From Arthrobacter globiformis NBRC 12137 (lineage in GTDB: Bacteria > Actinomycetota > Actinomycetes > Actinomycetales > Micrococcaceae), in contig NZ_BAEG01000069.1 of NCBI RefSeq assembly GCF_000238915.1, positions 1-64,000 on the forward strand: 64,000 nucleotides of DNA, in the 5' to 3' direction. Numbering within the stretch: the stretch's first letter is position 1; each line of letters starts with the position of its first letter. The translations under genes and the position numbers were made by a program. A model generated the notes under the pieces. It made no database searches. It was not told the origin of the DNA and worked only from the letters and a program-made list of their open reading frames with translations. This document shows positions 41,160 to 49,461 of the stretch, piece after piece.

Positions 41160-43448
41160 TTACTTGTTGATTACCGTCAGGGGTCCTGCCGTGCCGCCTA
41201 CCGTCGACTCGATCCAGACGGTGCCGGGGTTGGTGGTGCCTGCGGCGGCGTTGCGGAGCCGAAGGGTGTAGACGCCGCCCGTTGCCGGTGCCACAGCTGC
41301 GGTGACGGCTGCCTGGCCCAGGATCCTGCCGGCCGGGCCACCGACGCGGAAGGTGATGGTGGCGCCGACCACGGAGCCGGTGCCGTTGACCCGGAAGTCG
41401 CCGGTCTTCCACTGCGCGCCGCTGATGGTCACGCGGTCCGGAACGGGGACCACCTTGACCTCATCTGTCCGTGTCTGGCCGCCCGCGGTCACCGTCAGCC
41501 GGAAGGTCAGCGGGCTGGTGGTCATCGGCGTCCGGAAGACCGGAAGGCTGAACGTCGGCTTGAGCGTGGTGGCTCCGGTCAGCGACACCTTGTTGGGGTC
41601 GGTCGCGCTGCTCAGGACCTGCTCCCACTGGTAGGTGGCGCCCGTGGTGGTGGAGCCGGTGCCGTCAAGCGTGACGGTGGTGGCCGTAGTACGGCGGACA
41701 ACGTTCTGGTCCGGTCCGGCGACGGCAACCAGGGCACCCTGGACGGTGACCGCCGCGGTCTTCTCCGACTCCGGGCCCATGCCGTTGCTGTTGGAAGCCC
41801 GGACCGTGAACCCGTAGGCCGTGTCGCCGCTGAGTCCGTCGTAGACCAAGGACGTGACGTTCCCTGCCGTTGTCTTGGCCGGGCCGAACGCCGTGCCGTC
41901 AGAGGTGTAGGCCTGGACGGTGTAACCCGTGATGGTCAGTCCCGCGGCGCCCGGGTTGGGTGCGGTCCAGGACAGGTTTGCCGTGCCCTGGCCCACCACG
42001 GGTGCGCCCGTGAACGTCGGAGCCGCCGGTACCGGGTCATTGGTGACGGTGAAAAGGACCTCGCTGATGGCGGAGACGTTGCCCGAAGGGTCGAAGGCCG
42101 CAAACTTCAAGGTGGTCGTGGATGCGATCTCCATCGGTCCTGTGTAGTGGATCGCGTCGGGTGCAAGCACGCCGCCCGACAGGACAGGATCGGAGCCGTC
42201 GATTGTGTAGTAGATGTCGCTGCCCGTCTCGCTGGCCGTCAGGGTGACCGTCTGGGCCACAGCCGTGCTGCCGCCGTTGGGGGTGGCAGACACCGTTGGA
42301 GCCGTGGCGTCCGTGACCGGGATTGCGTGTGCGGCCGGGAACGTCTCGCCGACGCTGCTGACACCGACCACGTAGACGTCGTAATCCTCATTGGCGGAGA
42401 GACCGGTGATCGTGGTGCCGGTGGCTGCCTGGCCTGAGATGCGCTTGCCGATCTCCACCTGCTCGCTGCCGGTCACGGTCCTGCCGACTGCGACGGCGCG
42501 GTAGCCGGTGATTGCAGGGGTGCCGGGGATGGCTTCAGCCGGCGTCCAGTTCAGCTTCAGGCCGCCGGAAACCTTGGCGGCCGTGATGCCGGAGGGCGCG
42601 GGAGGCCCGGACTGCAGCGGGCCGTTGGGGCAGCCACCCATGCCGGGGCCGCCGGGCTCGCCGTATTCGGCGATCGTCAGGCCCTGCCGGTTGGCGTCTG
42701 CGTCTTCGAACTCCCAGGCCATGGCGCGTTCGCCAAGCCCGGCGTTCGCAGCGATTTCGGCGTTGGCAGCGTCATCGAAGACATATGTGGCGGTGAACGT
42801 ATCGCCCGTGACTTCCAGCCCGGAGGAGTAGCCGCCCTTATCCGACGGCGTGAGGGGGCCGGGGATGGCGCGGATGTCGCGGCGGCCGATGCTGGTGTCC
42901 TTCAGCGCCGGCTCAATGATGCGCTGTTCCAGCTGGGCGGGATTGACGCTGGCTCCGATGTGTCCCTTGACCGTGATGGTGCTGCCGCTGAGCTCGGCAT
43001 CACCCGTCACGTAGGTGTCCTGCACGGTGGTTTCACCGGCGGCGGTTGTGCCGAACTTCATGGAGACGATGTCACCGGGACGGATATCGGGCGTGACAGC
43101 AAGACCGGTGCCGGCACCCCAGCAGACGCCGCCGGGGTGGTTGACCTCAAAGGCGACGCCGCCGGCGTCGACCACTGCTTCTGCCGAGCCGATGACCTTG
43201 CCGGCGCGCTTGACCTCGAGGGTGGCAGTCTCACCGGCGTGCCCCTCATACCCCTCAATGGAGACGAAGTCGCGGTCGGGGAAGACAACGATGTTGTCCG
43301 GGAAGGTAGGCACAGCCGCGCTGGCGGCCGGGATGGCGAACAGGGATGTTGAGCAGATGACTGCGGAGACGGTGGCAAGGACACCGGCCCTGCGGCCGCC
43401 GGGAAGGCGGGACGTGTGCGCCCCCGGCTCGTTTTGTGCTGGTTTCAT
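41160..43448 (-). CDS. large secreted protein with FN3 and chitobiase-like Ig domains
   Basis: A 762-residue exported protein. The ATG at 43448 (GAGGTCATC upstream) opens a signal peptide: basic region ending GGRRAG, hydrophobic VLATVSAVICSTSLFAIPAA and cleavage near ASAAVP. After a novel N-terminal domain come FN3-like repeats (PPAPSGITAAKVSGGLKLNW; APTFTGAPVVGQGTANLSWT), a CHB_HEX_C-type segment (SGSDIYYTIDGSDPVLSGG) and an Ig/PKD-like part (GPDQNVVRRTTATTVTLDGT). No LPXTG or membrane anchor is visible, so it is probably released or loosely wall-bound. Function unknown; perhaps adhesion or polysaccharide binding. It shares a leader motif with the secreted-protein gene at 46637. Confidence 0.85.
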   Translation of the reverse strand: MKPAQNEPGAHTSRLPGGRRAGVLATVSAVICSTSLFAIPAASAAVPTFPDNIVVFPDRDFVSIEGYEGHAGETATLEVKRAGKVIGSAEAVVDAGGVAFEVNHPGGVCWGAGTGLAVTPDIRPGDIVSMKFGTTAAGETTVQDTYVTGDAELSGSTITVKGHIGASVNPAQLEQRIIEPALKDTSIGRRDIRAIPGPLTPSDKGGYSSGLEVTGDTFTATYVFDDAANAEIAANAGLGERAMAWEFEDADANRQGLTIAEYGEPGGPGMGGCPNGPLQSGPPAPSGITAAKVSGGLKLNWTPAEAIPGTPAITGYRAVAVGRTVTGSEQVEIGKRISGQAATGTTITGLSANEDYDVYVVGVSSVGETFPAAHAIPVTDATAPTVSATPNGGSTAVAQTVTLTASETGSDIYYTIDGSDPVLSGGVLAPDAIHYTGPMEIASTTTLKFAAFDPSGNVSAISEVLFTVTNDPVPAAPTFTGAPVVGQGTANLSWTAPNPGAAGLTITGYTVQAYTSDGTAFGPAKTTAGNVTSLVYDGLSGDTAYGFTVRASNSNGMGPESEKTAAVTVQGALVAVAGPDQNVVRRTTATTVTLDGTGSTTTGATYQWEQVLSSATDPNKVSLTGATTLKPTFSLPVFRTPMTTSPLTFRLTVTAGGQTRTDEVKVVPVPDRVTISGAQWKTGDFRVNGTGSVVGATITFRVGGPAGRILGQAAVTAAVAPATGGVYTLRLRNAAAGTTNPGTVWIESTVGGTAGPLTVINK

Positions 43449-43581
43449 GATGACCTCATCGATCCGAGGTGCGCGACCTTCACGCACAATCACAGAATCA
43501 AGAAGTCCCCTTGGGGAAACGCTGGGCGTTTCGGCTTGGAAAAACGCGCTGCGGCACCAACTTGGCCGCGCTTTTGGCCCC

Positions 43582-43619
43582 CCACATTAAGGGGCCACTG
43601 AGGGGGAGGAAGATGATTT
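43582..43619 (-). promoter_or_regulatory. Leader motif shared by two secreted-protein genes (copy 1)
   Basis: On the minus strand this region reads TCATCTTCC, then CCCCCTCAGT, then GGCCCCTTA and ATGTGG. The same order of blocks occurs at 48830-48868. Copy 1 ends 134 bp before its gene's start; copy 2 ends 136 bp before its own. The surrounding 43620-43742 also contains a tandem GGGACGGGAACCCCC repeat. Confidence 0.5.
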
Positions 43620-43742
43620 GCCCACGTCAGTGCGGGCATTTCCGGCGTTCAGCCGTTCGCGGGACGGGAACCCCCCACGGGGACGGGAACCCCCACTTCC
43701 CCCTCTGCGGGGGGATCAGAACCCCGGGTTTCCCCAAGGGAA

Positions 43743-43759
43743 TGCCCGGAAACCGGGCA
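43743..43759 (-). terminator. Short hairpin after the DUF5997 gene
   Basis: TGCCCGG-AAA-CCGGGCA, a 7-bp stem directly after the stop codon of the minus-strand DUF5997 gene. Without a clear T run it is only a weak terminator candidate. Confidence 0.4.
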
Positions 43760-43762
43760 GCC

Positions 43763-44161
43763 TTAGCCTTGGCGGGCCTTCTTAGCCGCCTTCTTGGCGG
43801 ACTCTTCCTTGACCCGCTGGGCTTCGGCGCGGACGGCGGCGTGGGTAGCCCGCTCGGCAACCAGCCAGGCAGGGGGAGCCTGCAGCAGCGCGGTGATCTC
43901 CGCCGTCGTCAGCGCCTCTTCAACGCCGCCGCGGGCAAGGCCGCTGATGGAGATGTTGAGCTTCTGCGCCACCACCGGGCGTGGGTGCGGGCCGTTGCGG
44001 CGCAGTTCGGCCAGCCACTCCGGCGGGTTGGACTGCAGCTCCGCGAACTCTGCGCGGGTGATGGTTGAATCCTGGAACTCCTGGGGCGTCGCAGGCAGGT
44101 AGATGCCAAGCTTCTTGGCAACGGTGGCCGGCTTCATGGACTGGGAGTTAGCAGAGGTCAT
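43763..44161 (-). CDS. DUF5997 family protein
   Basis: A 132-residue actinobacterial protein: MKPATVAKKLGIYLPATPQE, FAELQSNPPEWLAELRRNGP, HPRPVVAQKLNISISGLARG, then LTTAEITALLQAPPAWLVAE and a Lys/Ala-rich basic tail (AKKAAKKARQG). The twice-occurring PPxWL helix suggests two related halves. Function unknown. It is divergent (90 bp) from a LysR-substrate-domain gene; I recall this pair as conserved in actinobacteria. The HTH-like segment and basic tail suggest nucleic-acid binding (inference). Confidence 0.85.
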   Translation of the reverse strand: MTSANSQSMKPATVAKKLGIYLPATPQEFQDSTITRAEFAELQSNPPEWLAELRRNGPHPRPVVAQKLNISISGLARGGVEEALTTAEITALLQAPPAWLVAERATHAAVRAEAQRVKEESAKKAAKKARQG

Positions 44162-44251
44162 GCATTAAGGGTATCCGCCTGGGCCTGTTTCCCTGACCAC
44201 GGCCCGTGGCCAACGCGCCCCGCGCTGTGCCGGTGGCAGTACTGTGAAGAT

Positions 44252-44998
44252 GTGCCCGCTGAAGATGAACCCACCCTGGACCCGGCTTCGCCGGAGTCCC
44301 CGCCCCGCGAGCTCCGCTTTGCCTACGTCGCAGGCGTCACGCCGGGCAAGTGGATCCGGCGCTGGGAGGAACGGATGCCGCACGTTCCCCTGCGTTCGTT
44401 CATGTCCGACGGCGGCACGCAGCTTTCGGTGCTGCGTGACGGTTCGGCGGACCTCAGCTTTGTCCGCCTTCCGGTGGAGCGCGAAGGCCTGAACGTCATC
44501 CCGCTGTACGAGGAACAGCCCGTGGTGGTGGCGCCCAAGGGCCATGAAATCACCGTGTTCGAGGACGTGGCGCTTGAGGACCTGGCGGAAGAAACCCTTC
44601 TCGACGCCGATGAACTGGGCGGGCCGGAAATGGCCCTGCAGGTGGTGGCAACAGGCGCGGGCCTGCTGATACTTCCCATGTCCGTCGCCCGGCATTTCAA
44701 CACCAAGGACACTGTGGCCCGCCGCCTCACAGGCGCGCCGGGAACCCAGATCGCGCTCGCCTGGCCCATCGATGCCACGGACGAGGTCATTGAAGAGTTC
44801 ATCGGCATTGTCCGCGGCCGCACGGCACAGAGCTCACGGCAGCCGTCCGCGCAGCAGGAGAAGCCGAAGAAGGCGCCTAAGCCGGACCGCCGCGGCGGCG
44901 CCGGTGCCGGCGGCAAGAAGCCAAAAGTCGCCCAGCGCTACGCACCCAACCCGGACAAGGGGAAGGGCCGCGGTTCGCGGAAGAAGGGCAAGCGGTAA
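44252..44998 (+). CDS. LysR substrate-binding-domain protein lacking a DNA-binding HTH
   Basis: A 248-residue protein (GTG start). Residues about 19-190 form a LysR-type periplasmic-binding fold (RELRFAYVAGVTPGKWIRRW; PLRSFMSDGGTQLSVLRDGS; VIPLYEEQPVVVAPKGHEI; ALQVVATGAGLLILPMSVAR). There is no N-terminal winged helix. Instead the C-terminus is a Lys/Arg/Gly-rich tail of about 50 residues (EKPKKAPKPDRRGGAGAGG, then GKGRGSRKKGKR) that could contact nucleic acid. It may work with the divergent DUF5997 protein. Calling it a regulator is inference; ligand unknown. Confidence 0.82.
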   Translation: MPAEDEPTLDPASPESPPRELRFAYVAGVTPGKWIRRWEERMPHVPLRSFMSDGGTQLSVLRDGSADLSFVRLPVEREGLNVIPLYEEQPVVVAPKGHEITVFEDVALEDLAEETLLDADELGGPEMALQVVATGAGLLILPMSVARHFNTKDTVARRLTGAPGTQIALAWPIDATDEVIEEFIGIVRGRTAQSSRQPSAQQEKPKKAPKPDRRGGAGAGGKKPKVAQRYAPNPDKGKGRGSRKKGKR

Positions 44999-45068
44999 CT
45001 GGTGTTGCCAAAGTGACGCGCGCAGGTCCACAGTGAAGTAGGTCACGCCGAGGCCGGAACCCCGGCCG

Positions 45069-45097
45069 CGGTTCCAACAGAAACGGTTCCAACAGAA
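45069..45097 (+). repeat. Tandem 14-bp repeat upstream of the APC permease
   Basis: CGGTTCCAACAGAA occurs twice with a 15-bp period just before the permease's ribosome site. The second copy forms a small hairpin (GGTTC-CAACA-GAACC). Role unknown; it could affect translation of the downstream gene. Confidence 0.6.
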
Positions 45098-45120
45098 CCG
45101 GCTCCGCTGTGGAGGTCACC

Positions 45121-46572
45121 ATGAGCACGACGTCCCATGAAGTGTTCGACGCCACCCCCGAAGGTGACGCACCGGAGCTGAAACGGGTCCTCGGACCAAA
45201 GCTCCTGCTTCTCTTCATCGTCGGCGACATCCTCGGCGCGGGCGTGTATGCGGTCACCGGGACCATGGCCGGCACGGTGGGCGGCATCGTGTGGCTGCCG
45301 TTCCTGCTGGCATTCGTCGTCGCGACCCTCACTGCGTTCTCCTACCTCGAGCTGGTCACGCAGTACCCTCAGGCGGCAGGGGCAGCCCTGTACACGCACA
45401 AGGCGTTCGGGATCCACTTCGTCACCTTCCTGGTGGCGTTCGCCGTCGTCTGCTCCGGCATCACCAGCGCGTCGACCTCCGCGAACGTGCTCGCCCAGAA
45501 TTTCTTCGGTGGCCTGGAAATTAACGGCTGGATGGGACTGCCCGGACAGGGCGTGATCACAGCGGTGGCGATGGGGTTCATGCTGCTGCTGGCGGTGATC
45601 AACCTTCGCGGCGTGGGGGAGAGCGTGAAATTCAACGTGGTGCTGACCCTGGTGGAGATGACCGCCCTGTGCATTGTGATCGGCGTCGGCTTCTTTGTCA
45701 TGACCCAGGGCACCGGAAATGCGGGGGAGATCTTCGTCTTCAACGACTACCAGGACAAAGGACTCTTCCTGGCGGTCACCGCGGCCACCTCAATCGCCTT
45801 CTTCGCGATGGTCGGTTTCGAAGATTCCGTGAACATGGTGGAGGAGACCCAGCACCCGGAGAAGATCTTCCCCCGGACCATGCTGACCGGTCTCGGCATA
45901 GCGGTGATCCTCTACATGCTGGTTGCCGTATCCGTGGTCAGCGTTCTCTCACCCACCGAGCTGGAAAACATCCGGGAGGCCGAAGGCGCCGCGCTCCTGG
46001 AGGTGGTGCACAAGGGCTCACCTGACTTCCCGATCGACAGGATCTTCCCGTTCCTGGCGGTGTTCGCCGTCGCCAACACTGCGCTGATCAACATGCTGAT
46101 GGCCAGCCGCCTGATCTACGGGATGGCTCGCCAGCGCGTCCTGCCCCCGGCGCTTGGAAAAGTTCTGCCGGTTCGCCGTACCCCGTGGGCGGGGATCGTG
46201 TTCTCCACCGTCCTGGCGCTGGGCCTGATCTGGTACGTCACCAGCGATCCGGAGAGCAACATCGTGGCCAATCTCTCCGGCACCACCGCGTTCCTGCTGC
46301 TGTGCGTCTTCACGGTGGTGAACGTGGCCTGCCTTATTCTTCGTCGGAAGCGTGACCCCAACCGCGAGGTGTTCTTCACTTCCCCGGGGCAGCTGCCGCT
46401 TGTGGCCGCGCTGCTGTGTGCCTTCCTCGCCGGCCCGTGGGTGGGTCGAAACGTCATCCAGTACCAGATCGCCGGCGGACTGATGGCGATCGGCGTCGCG
46501 CTGTGGTTCATTACCTGGCTGATCAACCGGCGGACCAACCGCACGGCGGGAACCGGCGCGGACGAGGCCTAA
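45121..46572 (+). CDS. APC-superfamily amino acid permease
   Basis: A 483-residue permease with 12 helices. Motifs: ELKRVLGPKLLLLFIVGDIL, GAGVYAVTGTMAGTVGG (helix 1 unwound substrate segment), EETQHPEKIFPRTMLTG, and RLIYGMARQRVLPPALGKVL. The sequence differs clearly from the APC permease at 36051. The ATG at 45121 follows GGAGGT; an in-frame GTG at 45109 is too close to that site. Substrate unknown, probably a cationic or neutral amino acid. It ends before a strong terminator shared with the convergent secreted-protein gene. Confidence 0.9.
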   Translation: MSTTSHEVFDATPEGDAPELKRVLGPKLLLLFIVGDILGAGVYAVTGTMAGTVGGIVWLPFLLAFVVATLTAFSYLELVTQYPQAAGAALYTHKAFGIHFVTFLVAFAVVCSGITSASTSANVLAQNFFGGLEINGWMGLPGQGVITAVAMGFMLLLAVINLRGVGESVKFNVVLTLVEMTALCIVIGVGFFVMTQGTGNAGEIFVFNDYQDKGLFLAVTAATSIAFFAMVGFEDSVNMVEETQHPEKIFPRTMLTGLGIAVILYMLVAVSVVSVLSPTELENIREAEGAALLEVVHKGSPDFPIDRIFPFLAVFAVANTALINMLMASRLIYGMARQRVLPPALGKVLPVRRTPWAGIVFSTVLALGLIWYVTSDPESNIVANLSGTTAFLLLCVFTVVNVACLILRRKRDPNREVFFTSPGQLPLVAALLCAFLAGPWVGRNVIQYQIAGGLMAIGVALWFITWLINRRTNRTAGTGADEA

Positions 46573-46583
46573 CCACTCACAAG

Positions 46584-46620
46584 AGGCAGCACCGCCCGCA
46601 ACCTGCGGGCGGTGCTGCCT
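46584..46620. terminator. Bidirectional terminator
   Basis: A perfect 17-bp stem (AGGCAGCACCGCCCGCA / TGCGGGCGGTGCTGCCT) with a 3-nt loop between convergent genes ending at 46572 and 46637. Confidence 0.85.
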
Positions 46621-46636
46621 GGCAGTGCTGGGGCCG

Positions 46637-48694
46637 TTACCGGGTGCCGGTGGTGAAGCTCCAGGCCGTGCTGGCCAGGGGAGTGCCGGCCACATCACGT
46701 ACCGCGGCGGGGCCGCCCGTGATGGCAGCGGTGTACCTGGTGCTGGCCGCTAGGGTGGCGGCCGGGTTGAGGATCCACTGGTTGGTGGTCCCGTTGCGGG
46801 TGACGGTGGCTGCCACCGCCGCACCGGTGGCGGCGTTCTTCAGGGTGAATGTGGTGGTGCCTACGCCGTTGACCGGCTTGCTGAACGTTGCGGTGATGTT
46901 GGCCGTCCGGAGCACCCCGGTCGCGTTCACACCCGGGGCCCGGGAGGACACGGTGGGCGCGGCGCTTGTGGTGAACCGCCAGCTGGTTGAGGCCAGCGGC
47001 CGGTTGGCCAGATCGCGGATGGTGGCCGTGCCGCCGGTCAGGGTGGCGGTGTAGGCAGTGCTCGGGGTGAGCAGCGCGGTGGGGTCGAGCGTTGCGCGCC
47101 GGGTGGCCTGGTCGTAGGTCACGGTCGCCGGGATCGTGACCCCGGCGGCGTTCTTCAGTGTGAAGGTGCTGCCGGAGACGCCCTGGACGAACTCACTGAA
47201 AGTGGCTGTGACGTTCGTGCCCGTACCCACGCCGGTGGCGGCTGAGGCGGGTGCCCGGCCCGTGACGGTCGGAGCCACCGTATCCGCAGGGCCGATCTGC
47301 ACGGTCCGGGTGGCTACGGCGCTGACGTTGCCGGCGGCATCCGTTGCCCGCACGTTGAACACGTAGGTCCCGTTGGCCTGGGCGTCCCAGGTTTTGGGGG
47401 CGGCGCAGGTGGGATCCCAGTCCGTGTTGCTGGGCAGGAGCTGGCATTCGAACCTGGCTCCGGCTTCACTGCTGAAGTTCAGCGTCGGCGTGTTGTCCAG
47501 GGTCGGCGTGGACGGGAAGGGTGCGATGACCGAGGCCACGGGCGCGGCACTGTCCACGGTGAATGTCAGCGTCGGAGAGGTCAGGTGCTGCGGAACGCCT
47601 GCCGGCACGACTCCCGTCAGCGGGTCGGGCACGTAGGCCGGGTTGGCGGTCCGGGACTGTATTTTGTGGACGCCCTGGCTGAGCGGCGCCAGCCGGGCGG
47701 TGTAGTTTCCGCCGGCCAGGGTGGTGGCCACGGGGGTTGCCGCGCCGTCCACAATCAGCTGCACGGGTGCTGTGCTTCCGGCCGGCAAGGCACCGGTGAA
47801 GGTGGGTGCCGTGACATTGGTGATGTTGTCCGTGGCGGAACGTCCGCTGTCGCTGGCTGCCGCCAGGTCCGGGGTGGAGGGTGCGCCGTCGGATCCTTCG
47901 GCTATCAGTCCCTGCACGGTGAACGTGCTGACGGTGAGGGTGTTGATTCCCGGGCCGCCGGCGTTGGGCCCAGTGATGACGACGGCGTTGGTGCCGGAGG
48001 GTGCCCCGGTGACCGCCCGTGGGGTGTTGATGTCGCCCAGGGTTCCGGGCGCGGCGCCCACCTGGCGAAGGAAGGTCGCCGTGCTGCCGGCCTTGTAGTC
48101 GCCCAGGAAGGCGGCGCCGACTCCTGCCCAGTTACAGGGCGCGGTGGGGCTCGGGGCGCATACGCCCGAGTCAATCGTGGTCTTGATTCTGCCCACCGCA
48201 GGGTTCTTGGGATCTGCTTCGGAGGTGAGCACATTCACGCCGTAAGGGTGCGTGATGGTGTAGGCGGTGTTCGGCAGGATGTTCTCGACGATGAACCGGA
48301 GCCGGGCGAAGCCCATCTGTTCCCCGGGCTCCACGACGCCGTTGGTGTGGGCGCCTTCGAGCGCCGCCTCGTAGAGCCGCAGGTTTCCACCGGCGGCCTC
48401 GGCAGCGAACCAGAAGGCTTCCTCGGGGAAATTGTCCGGATACGACGCCGGCGCGGCGGGGTCAGGCGGCTCGGAGAGGCAGCCGGCACCGGCCATGTAG
48501 CAAAGCTGCAGCTTCACCGTGCCGTCGGAAAACCAGGCGGGAAAGCCGTTGGACGGATCCACGGGTCCCACGCCTGCGGTGGCGGCGCTCGCCGGCATTG
48601 CAGCCAGTGGCGATACGGCAGCTGCCAGCAGGGCCCCGGCGGCAACAGTTGCCAGTCCGCCCCTGAACCGTGTTCGGTGGTATTTTGCAAACAT
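46637..48694 (-). CDS. large secreted protein with two Big_5/SbsA-type Ig domains
   Basis: A 685-residue exported protein. The ATG at 48694 (AAGGAG upstream) starts MFAKYHRTRFRGGLATVAAG, a signal peptide cleaved near PASAATA. A Cys-containing N-terminal domain (WFSDGTVKLQLCYMAGAGCL; FWFAAEAAGGNLRLYEAALE) of about 220 residues is followed by Ig-like repeats (APTFTGALPAGSTAPVQLIV; TPTLNFSSEAGARFECQLLP) and two C-terminal Big_5 domains (APTVTGRAPASAATGVGTGT; APTVSSRAPGVNATGVLRTA), each ending STxWxFTT. No anchor is visible. Big_5 domains occur in surface-layer and adhesin proteins. Function unknown; it is the nearest gene upstream of the multicopper oxidase region. Confidence 0.85.
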   Translation of the reverse strand: MFAKYHRTRFRGGLATVAAGALLAAAVSPLAAMPASAATAGVGPVDPSNGFPAWFSDGTVKLQLCYMAGAGCLSEPPDPAAPASYPDNFPEEAFWFAAEAAGGNLRLYEAALEGAHTNGVVEPGEQMGFARLRFIVENILPNTAYTITHPYGVNVLTSEADPKNPAVGRIKTTIDSGVCAPSPTAPCNWAGVGAAFLGDYKAGSTATFLRQVGAAPGTLGDINTPRAVTGAPSGTNAVVITGPNAGGPGINTLTVSTFTVQGLIAEGSDGAPSTPDLAAASDSGRSATDNITNVTAPTFTGALPAGSTAPVQLIVDGAATPVATTLAGGNYTARLAPLSQGVHKIQSRTANPAYVPDPLTGVVPAGVPQHLTSPTLTFTVDSAAPVASVIAPFPSTPTLDNTPTLNFSSEAGARFECQLLPSNTDWDPTCAAPKTWDAQANGTYVFNVRATDAAGNVSAVATRTVQIGPADTVAPTVTGRAPASAATGVGTGTNVTATFSEFVQGVSGSTFTLKNAAGVTIPATVTYDQATRRATLDPTALLTPSTAYTATLTGGTATIRDLANRPLASTSWRFTTSAAPTVSSRAPGVNATGVLRTANITATFSKPVNGVGTTTFTLKNAATGAAVAATVTRNGTTNQWILNPAATLAASTRYTAAITGGPAAVRDVAGTPLASTAWSFTTGTR

Positions 48695-48829
48695 GGTGAC
48701 TCCTTCTGTGCTCAAGATGGCCCCCAGAACCTCTTAGGCCAGGCCAGGTGATTGCCACCGACCAAGGCAAGCTTCAAATAAAGACCTTGGATAAATGCCC
48801 GGCGGGTCCACCCTCAAAAGAGCCCCCGT

Positions 48830-48868
48830 CCACCTGTAAGGGGGGACCATCTGCGGGGAAGACAACCC
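48830..48868 (-). promoter_or_regulatory. Leader motif shared by two secreted-protein genes (copy 2)
   Basis: On the minus strand: TTGTCTTCC, CCGCAGATGG, TCCCCCCTTA, CAGGTGG, matching the block order at 43582-43619. It ends 136 bp before the gene start at 48694. The rest of 48695-48925 shows GGTGGGTC-type repeats (48877-48898) and no ORF. Confidence 0.5.
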
Positions 48869-48925
48869 CCAGGGCGACCCACCGCGGTGACCCACCCCAG
48901 TGATCGGAACGTCTTGGCAGCAGGT

Positions 48926-49138
48926 TCAGGACTGACCAGCTGCGGCGGATCCCTCTGCCCGTCCGGCGTCCTGGCCCCGGCAACCGCGGAGGTGTGCCAG
49001 CAGGGCCTGTTCCGGACTTCCGGGATTCTCGCCGAGGTGCCGCAGCAGCGCCATCCGTACGTTCATGTCCGTTGCCTCGTCAGTGAGGACGTGGCTGATG
49101 ACGCCCATGATCTGGCGCCGAAGGCCTTCCTCCTGCAT
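48926..49138 (-). CDS. possible small protein (70 aa), unknown function
   Basis: Begins MQEEGLRRQIMGVISHVLTD, continues ATDMNVRMALLRHLGENPGS and ends in a Gly/Ala-rich tail. The predicted fold is helical, with amino acid use that looks protein-like rather than shadow-like, and AAAGGAG lies 10 bp before the ATG. I do not recognise a family. It is divergent from the multicopper oxidase gene. Confidence 0.4.
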   Translation of the reverse strand: MQEEGLRRQIMGVISHVLTDEATDMNVRMALLRHLGENPGSPEQALLAHLRGCRGQDAGRAEGSAAAGQS

Positions 49139-49316
49139 GGGACCACGCTCCTTTGCTCCTGGGTGCAGTGTGCCGCCCGGCCGTTGTGATTAGCCGGGAA
49201 CCCGCCGGCCATGCCGCGAATGCGGTGGCCAAACCTAGGGGGTCCCGCCCTCGCGGGATACCGCGGCAGCCAGTTTGAGGGTGGGGCCGCTCCCGCGGCG
49301 TTCCCGGCGGCGGCCC

Positions 49317-49336
49317 TCCCACCTATTCAGGTGGGA
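49317..49336 (+). promoter_or_regulatory. Palindrome upstream of the multicopper oxidase, candidate operator
   Basis: TCCCACCT-ATTC-AGGTGGGA: a perfect 8-bp-arm palindrome 126 bp before the oxidase ATG, in the 323-bp gap (49139-49461) that otherwise shows no gene. A metal-responsive regulator is possible but cannot be told from sequence. Confidence 0.45.
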
Positions 49337-49461
49337 CAGGCCCCCGCTGGCGCCGCTTTCCAAGGTTTTCTGGAGTCGCGCGGAGCACCATGACTGTGTC
49401 TCATATGTGGCCCGGCGCCAATGCTGCTGCCGAGGCCATCGCAACCAGCTGGGAGGACGTC

